NCBI RefSeq assembly: GCF_004210375.1
Contig: NC_134835.1
Coordinates: 73,748,447-73,812,446, forward strand
DNA: 64,000 nt
Source of the DNA: Tachypleus tridentatus
Lineage: Eukaryota; Arthropoda; Merostomata; Xiphosura; Limulidae
Direction of reading: 5' to 3'
In this document: positions 37,586 through 50,200 of the stretch, in pieces
Layout of the letters: each line of letters opens with the position of its first letter
Position numbering within the stretch: the first letter of the stretch is position 1
Notes under the pieces: model-generated
The model's input: only the letters and a program-made list of their open reading frames with translations
Told to the model about the DNA's origin: nothing
Databases searched by the model: none
Program-made: the position numbers and the translations under genes

Positions 37586-40500
37586 GTAAGAAATTTTATT
37601 TCAGACCTATTTTAGTTTTTAAATCAAGGAATAAGTTTGGTTAATGATTTTTTTTTTTTTTGAAGATGTATAAAATTATGTGGTTGTTAAATGATTGAGC
37701 AAAGAAATATTTAACAAAAAAAAGGAAAACAATATTTAGTGAAACATAGTTTCTAAATATACCTATTCCATCATTTTTTTAATCTGTGGATCAAATTATT
37801 CTAATGAATCTAGCCATGAAAAACTGTTTTAAAAGCAGTCTAAGGTCTACTGTAGGCTATTGATTAGAGTACAGTAGGATCATTCCATGTCAAATCATCC
37901 AGGGGGCTATAGGTATCCCCCACAGAATACTTTGAAAAAATTCACGTGCTCATCTACCTATATAATGAAACATTGCCAAAGATTAGATCACTATCTCTAA
38001 TAGTTTCTGATTTACAGCCCTGCAAAATTTAATTAATTTTTTGATATTTTTGGCAAATTCATTTTTGGGCAATTTTGGCTGCTTAAAGTTGCAAGAGTAA
38101 TGGTGGTAGAAGGCTGAAATTTGCTACACTGACTGAATTAATCTTGCAGAATTCAAAAATGGTCTCAAACAGAAGTTTCTCTCTCTTAGGATTTTCAGTG
38201 AGGCTATAAAATAACCTGAAAACTCAAAATTGTAAAAAAACATTGGTTTATTTAGTAAGCCATGGCTCTAAGAATTAATATGATACAAAGCTGAATTTTG
38301 TTTTCTAATTTTCTATAACATATCAGTTGATAAATCAGCAATTGTTGTAATTAAAAGTCTATTAGATCTCCTGTAAAAAAAATGTAGTTGCATGCAGTGT
38401 TTTATGACTTAGCTAAAAATAGCCCAACTTCAGGCCACAGTTTGACCATGTCGCCAATTGTTCAGCCTTTTCAGATTTTTACCATATATTCTTACATCTC
38501 TGAATATGATCTACAAAAAAATCAGGATGGTGTGCAACCTACTTTTTGAGTTATAATATTTTAAAGTATCCTCGGACCATACGTTTTTTACTGGAAAAAA
38601 AAACTTCAATTCAGGTGTGTTACTGTGTGCAAATATATCCATACAATTTTGAAAAATACCTGTCAGAATTTTATGAATCCCACTGAAATATTCTAACCTG
38701 CCTTTCACAATGTTAAATAATGAAGTTGTAAGAAACAAGAAAGAATTAATTCATTTCCGAACAAGTTTATTGGCATAACTAGTCAGATCACATGGCAATG
38801 CAAATATATTGTGTATGCATTACAGTTATGCAGGTATGGCTGAGTTTAAGATTCATAATATAATAAATACAAAGGTAAATCACACACAAAAAGCACAGTG
38901 CTACAACAGGGGATAACTGAGAAAGATTATAGTCACACCAAACTGCAATAATCGTGACAATGAAATGTTTCAAAAACTGCTTTGGCAATAAACTAGCCTT
39001 AACAACATCAAATAAACATTGCTTTGTTCAGACAGCTTGAATAAATTTCTGAAATTCGAGTTTGATTATGTTGAGATCACTTTGACTTAGAACATAGTGG
39101 CGAGCACTACTGCCTTGCATGGTAGGTGCACTTATCAGACAAAGAATACGTTGAAAAGGAATCCAGCTTTCATTTTTACGTGACCTTGCAGGCCATGAGA
39201 ACAGTTCGTTTCTTGACTTCTTCATAAATGACACCAACACATCAGAATGTTCATCTGATCTATCTTTTGTTTTCCACACACCATTCATGATTGTATATGC
39301 ATGCCACATATTTCCCTGGCTGATAATTGTCATTGCTATCATTAGACCCTATTTAAGCTTCTGCAGCATTACTTTCACTGCTACTACCAACAGTTACAAC
39401 TGTGTACATATCATCATCTGATAGCCTTCTCATATACAATTTGTTGGTAGAGTTGGGAATAAAGCTATAATGGCCTAATACCTGTCACAGTTTTGCATTT
39501 TTCATGGTGCTCAAGTAGATCAAACTTAACACAATTCTGCAGGACTGATTCCTGATTGACAAGAAAGAACTGAATGTCCTGAATGTGGTCCTTTGCCCAA
39601 TGGTACATATCAGAGACACTTAAAATTTGATAATTTATTATTTTACACAACCTTGAATTTTTTGAAGATAATGTTCAGAGATCTAAGAATATATGGTAAA
39701 GGCTGATTAGAATATTTCAATGGGATTCATAAATTATTTCGCAATTGTATGGATATATTTGCACACAGTGACACACCTGAATTGAAGTTGTTTTTTTTTC
39801 AAGTAAACAACGTATGGTCTGAGGACACTTTAAGTATGATCTACAAAAGAAATTGGGATGGTGTACAACCTACTTTTGTGTTCTAATACTTAAGAGATGT
39901 AAGAATATATGGTAAAAGTCTGGAAAGGTTGAATAACTGGTGACACTGTCAAACTGTGGCCTGAAGTAGGGCTATTTTTAGCCAAATCATAAGTTGCATG
40001 TAACTACATTTTTTTTACAGGAGATCTAATAGACTTTTAATTACAACAATTGCTGACTTATCAACTGATATGTTAGGAAATTAGAAAACAAAATTCAGCT
40101 TTGTATCATATTAAGTCTTAGAGCTATGGCTTATTAAATAAAGCCATGTTTTTTTACAATTTTGGGTTTTCAGGTGATTTTACAGCCTCACTATGAAAAT
40201 CCTAAGAGAGATAAATTTTGTTTAAGACCATTTTTGAATTCTGTGAGATTAATTCAGTCAGTGTAGCAAATTTCATATTTCTACCACCATTACTCTTGCA
40301 GTTTAAAGCAGCCAAAGTTGCCCAAAAATGCATTTGCCACAAATAATAAAAAAAAACAAACCTAAATTTTACAGGGCTGTAAATCAGAAGCTATTAGAGA
40401 TATTGATCTAACCTTTGGCAGTTTTTCATTATATGGGTAGATGAGCACATGAATTTTGCAAGTTATTCTGATGGGGTCACCTGGAAAATATTCCAAAATC

Positions 40501-41261
40501 TGAGTGATTTGACATGGAATGACCCTGTAATGTGTAGTTTTTGGTTTTTTACTAGACAATTCTTGCATATGAGATGTTTTACAGCAAGATAGTGTGAATG
40601 GAATGCTTATAACAGAGGAAATAAGTTAATGTGATATTTGTAGTAAAATATAAAAAAAATATTCTGTCTGGGGGTGTGACATTGTGCAAAGAAGCAATAA
40701 GGTAGATGTTTGAACTTAGAAGGGTCAAAAATATATCTGCCAAGGTATACATTATTACAGTTATCACTTGTCTTTGTGGTCTTAATTTCTACATTGAGGT
40801 ATGCATTTTTACTACATTGTATAATGAATAATGCGAGATTTACTATTCAGACATTTTTGCCATAGTGGGAGAATGTGTGAGATATGCCATTTCGAGGTAT
40901 TGATAAATTAAATTTGTGATAATTTTTATTATTTTAACAATTTTAAGTATAAATGCTCATTTCATTCTTTTAGTTTGAGTCTATGCTATAGTAAGATATT
41001 TCAAAGTTATAAACTATATTTTCTGTTACAGTTATTACATATTTCTATTTATAAATACCAGTATTTTTTTGCAATGATTTGTTTACTTTTTAAGATAAAC
41101 AATTTTTGGACTGACTGTTGATTGCCATATGATAGTTTTATGGTATGTCCTTTGGATAGTACATTTGAAGAATTTTTGAATTTGTGATCCCTTTTGAAGG
41201 AATTGGTTAACACTCCTACGAAAAGACGTTTCTTGTCCTGATTTCTCCAAGCCCGTTCCCC

Positions 41262-41296
<35 letters not shown>

Positions 41297-44200
41297 TGGG
41301 AATCTCGTTAATCCATTCATTAATGGATTTAAATGGCAATTTCATTTAAATACAAAATTATTAGCCTAATATTAATAACCTTTCAAGTTGCTCTGGGGCC
41401 TATTAGGCCCCACTTTTCATAGGAGTGTTAAATCTTTTGTGGTTTTATGTTGTTTATTGCACTCCACAGCCTTATCTTATTGTATTTTTTCATAAATATT
41501 TCATGAGCAGTTAGCAGTCCCAATTTTACGTAGTGCATTATGTATTCCCTTTCAATTGCTATTGTTTGCAGACAAATGGCAAATGTTTTTGGACAAATAG
41601 TCAAATAAATTATCTTTCATAACAACATTCCTACTGGATGCTAACTACTGTAATGACCTTACCAGTTTTCTTACAAACAAATATCATATGGCTACATCTT
41701 TACATTCATAGGGCTCAAGCATATTTCATATGATTGGTTCATTTTGGATATTCAAATAAATGGAGGCTCTACAAATACATTTGGGATGAGGGTTCTAATG
41801 GAATGACCATTCAGTGTGTATATTTTTATAATAGTATGTGTATTGAATATTTGTGACTTCATGATATTTCTGTATTTCCTGTGCTGTATGTGTGTATGTA
41901 TGTATACATGTACATACATACGGTATTGGAAATAATTACAAAAATGGCAAATAACATGTAAATATTAAGAAACTGTACCTCATGTGTGTAGTTTATGAAA
42001 CATAATTGTTCCAAAGTACAGTCAGTATTAGCATATATCATGTTTGGTTGTTATCCAACCAAGTAGGACGGTACAACACCAGCATAATGCTTAAAAAAAA
42101 AAGTACAGGCAGCTCTATTGTTGGTAATAGTGTGATGAATACATCATGGTTTCTGGGACAGAAATGTCACATTCTCAAGATTTAAAATTCAAATTTGTGG
42201 CTAGTGAAAATTTAAGGCAAAATTTCACGATTTTTTTTACAAGTTGTACACAAACTCTGAAGAGGTTTGTGAAACTTTCTATAAGTGGTACAGGTTGTAT
42301 GAGGTAGGTAGATCAAACTCTCCAAGTGGTATTGAATAACTCTGGATATACTCTTTATTTCTTGTGTGACAATCTTTTAGAGATCTTATAGGTGATTTAC
42401 ATATAAATACATTATCTTCAGAGCAACAAAACACAGGTTAGCACAAAGCAACTTCACTGGTTGTATAAATGCTCAGAAATCTTTGCTCAGGAGAGAGAAT
42501 CAAACCAAAAAGTTGAAATAGACATCAGTTTTCAAACAGCTGGAGGTGAGTACTATATACAAACGAACCTGTATTCAAATTCTTTCTCAACAATAAATGA
42601 TAGTTTAAGTGGCATGAAACGGAACGATATCATTCAATTTTCAACATCTACAGTAAAGTATGCTAAGGGGGCCAGTATAAATGTTGGTTTTTCTCAAACA
42701 AAAAATTAAATTGTGTTTTGGTTAATTTGAGACAAGTACATGTTTGTTCAGTCTTTTGCAGAAATAATGTACAAACATAATTTTCATATTCCTGGAATAT
42801 TGCTTAATAGTATTACATTTGGCATTAATGAATAAAACTTTTGGATACTGAGATATTGTCCAAATAACAAAATTATTCTTCAGCCAAATGTAAAGTAACA
42901 TTGAAATTGAATCCATTTCTGTTATTGATGCATATAGTAACATATGATGAAAACAAGACACCAGTAGATTTATTAGTATAATTTGTGAAAGTATATTTGA
43001 GTGAAAATCTTTTAAGAGTGTAGTATCGAAAATAGCAACTGTAGAGAAATTAAGATATATTTTTCTGATTTATCATTCCTGCTTGTTCAAACATGTATAC
43101 TATAAGTTTGCAAACTACATTAAACACAATGCAAGCAAATTGTATTTATTTTTTTTGTACAAGCTATTTTAAATCTTTTTGCTTAATTTTTTTTGAATAT
43201 GTAAAATATGCTTTTTATGTATGTTAATAAATGTCTTGGTCTCTGGGTCTTTTGGCTTATGGGTTTTTCCTTCCAAAAGATATCCAGTATTGGTTGTTAC
43301 GATATAATAGTGCCACTGTTTCATGCTTTCCATATGAAATGTATGTATGCCAGTGTGTCAATGTGTTGTTATATGCACAGTATGTATTGTGTGCTTGAGA
43401 TAATTATATGTACATTATATATGTTGTGTGTCTGATATTGTTATTTATACATTTGTTTGGACTGAAAACTGTTTATAAAAGTAATTTTGATGTTTTTTTA
43501 GGACTGTGAGGATTTGGTTGAAAAGAGATACAGGACAATATTGGCCAAGCATATGTCATGGTATGCCATGTGAGTACTCTTGTTTCAGTTGTCAAATGGG
43601 CCACCTAATCAGTTTTTTTCAAACAAATTTAGAGAGAAAACTGTTTGGAGGTGGGGTGGGTATTGATGCAAGAGAAGACATTAGTATTGGAGGTAATGTA
43701 GAGTCAAAAACAGTCTCATCTGCTTTCAGGTGTAAACAGAAATTGTTATTAAGGTTCCTTTTAACTGTCCATTTGGCAACCAGCCAATTGATTCAAAATG
43801 TCTTTTGAAACTGGAGCTGTCCAACCCACTTAGAAATGTACAAACTTTTTAAAATGCAGTGGTGGATGATTGAAAAAGATCTTTGTGGAAGTGGATTTTA
43901 AATCTTTCACCATCCACTTTAATGATCTAATTTTCACTTATGTTTAAAATTACACAGATTATACTTTTTTTCTTTTATTTGACATTTTTGTGTAAAATCA
44001 TTTAATTAGGGCTGAAGAAATTGGATGTACGAACACGATACAATGAAAGGGGAAATTATTTTTAATAATTAAGGACCATTTTCTGTAAATGGAAACATTA
44101 AATGTGATGTATTACTAAACGTATTTTTAATCTTATATTGTACACATCTTGTAAGCTATTTTGCATTGACTAAAAAATGAATAAAAATCTGGTTTTATAT

Positions 44201-47200
44201 ATATATTACAATACAGAATTTATAAATATCGTAAAATATTAACGTGTACAATATAATAAGTCAAAAAGTTTGTTATTAATAACTCCTAAATAGAATAACT
44301 TGTTTCAGTTAAAATTTAGGAAATGGTATGACATCTTTCCATTTAAATGCAAGACAAATTTTGTGAAGCAAGTTTTATTTAAAAAAAGGTTGTTACAATG
44401 CATATAAATTCTCATAGTAGGATAAGCATAGGTTCCTACATAAACATGCATACATTCATATCTGTCTTTTAAAAGACTCACCCCATAAATGATTTGTCAG
44501 TAATTTTCTATAATGGAAACTTGATTTCTACAAGTATTACCTCAACATTTCATGAAATGACTAATTTGTATATTAACTTGGCTGTAATTTTGATAAGGAT
44601 AACACAAGTTAGAAGGTAAAAAGTTCATTTTTACTGATAATCTTGTCAGCAAATAATGTAATTAATTAGTGCTCTAAAATGGCCCAGAAAGCACTTAAAC
44701 TTTTTATTTTCAAGGAGCTGCTCCTACTTATTTGCTAGAACCCAGGACCAGCCAAAAGTTTTCTGTTCTCATCCCCAAAACATTGCATTTGAAGAGTTAA
44801 ACATGGCCATTTAGATTGAATAGTTAGTAAATAAACTATTTTTTCGTATACTGAGCAGGTTAACTGGTATAAGTTTTTAGCTTTACATTGTCACATGTTG
44901 ATCTCTTGCATTAATTTTGGTTTTTTATTTAAATTGAACTATGAAATTTTGAAATGTGTATGTTATATGGATATTTTAATAGAAATGTTTCTCACGTTCA
45001 TTAATCCAGTGTGTTTGATAATTAATTTCAAGATCATTAGAATGTGAATGACCAAAGTCTGAATACCACAGACATAACAGACCTACTAAAAATAAATTGT
45101 AAAAAGTTATGATAATGTTACTATTTGCAAGTAAATACTTAGAGCTTTGATACAGAAAATGACTCTTAAGGTCTGTTTATTCACCATTGTATGAATATTT
45201 GGCACCTTGCATTCCTGTGCTGGAAGTCAACATCTGCTGTGGTTTTCCTTCTCATTTGAGTAACTAATCAGGCTGTATAGTCATTATTGACTCAATATCT
45301 AGTTCATGTGGGATCCTTTATCTTGTGAGACAATACCTCGTCACATTACAGACTAACTATGTCAATTTAGTTTCAATTTTCTGCCAACAGCTGGGATCTT
45401 CATGTTCTCTCTTTTTTTCCTCCCTCTCTCCTCTTCCTATTTTTTTTTTATCCTTAATTGAATTTATATTTGACTTTTAGGGTGTGTCCTTGGATCTTTT
45501 GGCTAAAATTTTAGTCAAGACGGTGCACACCCCTTTTCTAAGTTTTTACTGTTATCTCTTTGTGGTCCCCAAGAAGAGTGAAAATTGACATCCAGTTATA
45601 GGCCTGTCATCTCTCAACAAATTTCTGGTTGTTGTTTTAGATGGTCTTTTTCACCTGTTTTGAGAATGACAGTCTGGTATGTTAGATGCTTTTCTAAATA
45701 TTGCAGTTGCCATGTTCACACATTTTTTACATTCTGTTTATTGGAATCAAATCTTTTCCATACATCTTCAGTTGAATTATGAAAGCCTTCAATCACCACC
45801 TTCATGAACAGGAGCTAAGATTTCATTTTTATATATATAATTATCTTCTACTTGCCCTTTCTGAAGAAGCATTTTTCTTTTACACCTCCCTTCTTAAAGA
45901 GGAGACAGCTGGGTTGGGATGGTTTTTCAAGCTTTCCAAATTTTTTCTCATGCCTATTTTGTACTTAGTATGCCTGAGTATCTTTTTCAACTCTCATCTT
46001 GGTAAAGCTCAGCCTTCACTTCTATATATGAGCTATAAAATGCATTATGTAGTGTTTTTGCTGGAAACCCATGTTACCTATCATCATGGCAGTTTCCCAG
46101 TTCTAAATCTACTACCTAGTTCTTAAAAAAGTTGTGCAAAATTAAAGTCAAAGTAATGGAAACAGTGATGCTGACAAGCTATTATTTGTAAGAAAAAAAA
46201 AAGACATAATACACAGAGTGAAGATAAAAGTGGAAGCAATCATTGTGATAGACTCGATTAAATTCTCGTGGTGGACCAGTGACATTAATTTATAAGTCAT
46301 TAATCTTTAAGTCTGACAGTGTATTTAAGAAAAACAACAACAAATTGTACCTTGTAAATCAAGTTATTCAACCTCAACAAATAGAAAAGATAGGAGGACT
46401 TTATTTTATATTCCAGCTTTTCAATACTGGTAATTTGAGTTATTAATTTGTATAAAACTGTCAACTTTGTATTTTGACATCATAAACATCTAATTTGAAT
46501 CAGTGCTGCATTCAATATACCATGTGATACACAAAAATCAATGTTTAGGTGTGTTTGTTTCTAATATTTACTTTTAAGTTAAGAAATAACATATGATCTG
46601 AACATTTAAATTGTAACCTACAGTTTGATATCAAACTTGATTAAATGAATTTGTAAAATAACAGTTCAGTAAAAGCTTAAATGCAAATCAACAAAGGTAA
46701 TGACATGGTCTTTGACCTGTATGGAAAGGGATAACTTGTTTCAATTCATTCTCCTTATTGCTGCTCATCATAATTTGAGGTGTTAAGATGCAGAGATCAT
46801 TGCTATAGAGTTACCATTTCACTTCACTGCAATTTAAGTAATAAACTTCCATATTAACCTTAATGGAAAAACTATTAAAGTTTTTTTTTTTATTGAAATA
46901 TTTGAGGTAAGTTCCACCCATCAATTGTGCTAACTTTTCTGATAGTGATATGTTTTATACTGACAGGCAGCTGTAGGTGCCATGATGTGTGTACATACTT
47001 GTAACCTAAATGTCTTCAACATACACATATTGTGGGTATAGTGTGATGATAGTTAGCAAGGGTGAACTGTTAAAGGTTATTTTGTTTCATTATCATTTAT
47101 CATAATTAATAGGTTGATTGTATCCAATCAGCAAAACAGCTGGAAGCTTTATATTTTGATATTAATTTCATGACTATTAAACTGGTACTCATTTTGCAAG

Positions 47201-50200
47201 TTAAAAAATGGAGAGATGTTTGTTTGACTATTTCAGGACCTCAGTGATGTTGAGAAAACCCACTTGTAGAGAAATATATATGTAAAAACGGCTTGTTTGG
47301 GTTGATAAATCAGAATAGTGAGAATAGATACAGTAACCTATACTTTGCAGGCTCGTGCCATAATATACATAATGGCTGCAGAAAGTTTTGAGGTTAACAT
47401 TGTTTTCATGTTTTATTCATAATTATATCTTGTATGGTTTTATTTTACTTTACCATGAAAAAACAAACAAGCAAACAAAATACTTATATTTTAATTAGTT
47501 TATAAATAATTTGGTTTTTTCCACCCCCAAGTATATCATATTTACTTAAGTAAACAGTTCCCATCTTCCATTTATTAGGATAATGCTGAAGTACTTCAGT
47601 AATTCGTAACACAATTACATGCAATTTTTCTTAAGTCAACAAAGTCATTTGCACAAGTAGAAATGTCTGAACGTGGATAACACGATATGCCAAAATACCT
47701 TTTCTGTCCAGCTTGTAATTGGAAGAAAAACAGAAAGTACATTACTTTATGCAAAGATGTAAAAAAAACCTGAGCATTCCAACACGATTTACTACTTACT
47801 CTGAAGTACATAATCAGGATAATTTGAACAGGTATCCAGGTACCTGAAAACTTCCAACCAACCAGTACAACAGTTTCAAGCTTAGAGAAGACAAGATAAG
47901 CCATAATACCACGTGGTTTATTTTGTGTGCAATGTTGTGTTTATTTTGCTAGCAAAAGCATGTCTAAGACAACCAACGCTAAAAAGTTAAGTATAAATGT
48001 ATCATGCAAGACAGAATTAATCTCTATTTACATCTAAAGTAAAATGGATTATGCAGATGACTACAGTCATGTTATTTTTAGTACAGGCATTTTTCAAGAT
48101 CTTGAATTTATTATCTTAAGATAGATGATCAACCACAATTTGACATCATAAAGTGTAATAGTTCAATATTAAAAGTACTAATGTTTCAAAATAAATACTG
48201 TTGGTATATGGTATCAAAATAAACTAAATTATGTATTGTGGTAATACATTGTTTTCCTTTTTTTCCAAGCTATTGAAACAAGTGTGTAACCCAAACTTGA
48301 TAAATGAAAACAAATAATTGTTATAAATTCATAACTAAAAATTAGATACCTGTTTTTTGTATAAGTTTTAAAATTGTATGGTGTCATTGTACCAATATTC
48401 TTGTAGCTGGAGCAACTTGTATGGATTATAATCCTGAAACCAAAAGACTTTTTGTTGGAATGGAAAATGGCTCAATATCTGTAAGTACTATACTGTTGTT
48501 TTAATTTTGAGTTATAAAAATTATAATTATTACTGACACTTGTTCAAAAAATTATGTGCATGTTTCTAATTTTTATAGGAGTAATTGAGAATTTTGTTTA
48601 CCCTGTAATATATGAAATTATAAATGAACAGTTGTTTGTATGAATTTGCATTATTTGACAAATATTGATAGTTTTACTAGAATTTTTTTACAGTTGTAAT
48701 TTATTATAATTCCGTTGTTGTAGTTTTTATAGGCTTACTACAGAGTCACTGATGTATAATTTCTCTAAATATGCAAATAAAGGTTTCTAGTTATACATAA
48801 AGATTGTAGAATCAGATAACTTCTAAAACTTGTCATATTTCTACCCATAATAAGTTTTAAATTATGTTTTATAAATTAATTGTTTTTCCTTTAAGAATTA
48901 AAAAAAAACTATTCATGAACTAATAATTAATGTATTGGAAAATATGGCAATTAGATTTTAAATCAGCATATTCCAACTTTAGTAAGGAACTTTTCAGTTT
49001 GAAAGGAATAGAGTTAGTAAAACTGTTTTGTGCAGTGTTAAGTTATATATTCAAGAGAATACAGGTAAAACCTAAGGGTAACGTTTGTTTTAAAAATAAC
49101 CAAAATTACTTATTAACAAAATTGTCTGAAATAAAATATTAGCATTTTCTGGTTTATTTATTATTGTTGTTACCAAACCACATATCTGCTGCTAAAGAAT
49201 GTTATACTTCATTATTTTTCAGTGTGTACTTATGTTTAAGGCATCATATTTTTTCCATGTTTAAGATTTTTAAAATTCCAGTCATTTCAACATATAAAGA
49301 AGTGCATGCTTTTGGAGGGGGGGAAAAAGCAATTTTAAAAACTGTCTAGAGAAAGAAATTTGTATATGTAGTTATTGTGGATAAGATAATAACTAGAGTA
49401 TTCCACTGATAAGGCAATTACTTTTAATCATTATAGTTTATCTTTCTTGTGAATGGGTTTGATACTAAATACCTGGCATTTAATTTTGATTAGGTAAGGT
49501 TAACCTTACTACTGTTTAGATATACTTTTGTTTGACTTATTTAGTTCCTTCTCCATAAATTAGTATCATTACCAGTAGATCCATTTCAGTTTGAAACACA
49601 GTTAAACTGCTACAACAGCAGAATTGTTTTATATTTTACATCTTGCTATATCTATATTTTCTTAATTCACTTGTCAGAAATTACTCCAGTATGATAAACT
49701 TCTTTAAAATTGAGTCTTTTTTTTTTTTTTTAAACCACTGTTATTCGGTTCGATTAAGTAACTAACGAAGCATACGTGTTCAAATTCGTGTAAAAACAAC
49801 ATGATGAACACTGAATGTATTGTCCAGTTTTTATTGAAATTTTAATTATAACGTGTATTAAAATATTTTTTGTTGTAAGCACTGGAAAGATAGCATGAAA
49901 ATGTCTTGTTATAAATTGTCATTATGTTGAAAAATAAGAGACTAGTTTTGGACATTCCAAAATTACTTAGAACTGTACATATTTAACTGTAACTGCCTTT
50001 TTCCTGTCATGTTCTAGCAAAAACAACTGTCAATTTCTGTAATACAGTGTATTTTAAAGATAATGTTTAGCTGATATATGAAATATAATTTTATGAGGAT
50101 GCTATTTAATTCAGAGTACACAGTTTTGTATACCAACATATTCAAGATGCACATTTATTTAATTGTTAAGCTAATAACATTATGTTTGTACAAGATTAAT

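Noticed and set aside
41049..41345. 98-codon minus-strand open stretch
   Set aside because: It straddles the left border of the piggyBac-type MITE at 41211 and its TTAA site, so the frame is a chance product of two unrelated sequences.
42461..42709. 82-codon plus-strand open stretch in intron 1
   Set aside because: No recognised domain, no splice or promoter context; too short to distinguish from chance.
43506..43808. 100-codon plus-strand open stretch at WDFY exon 2
   Set aside because: Only its first 22 codons match the WDFY family; the rest is intron read-through past a GTGAGT donor.
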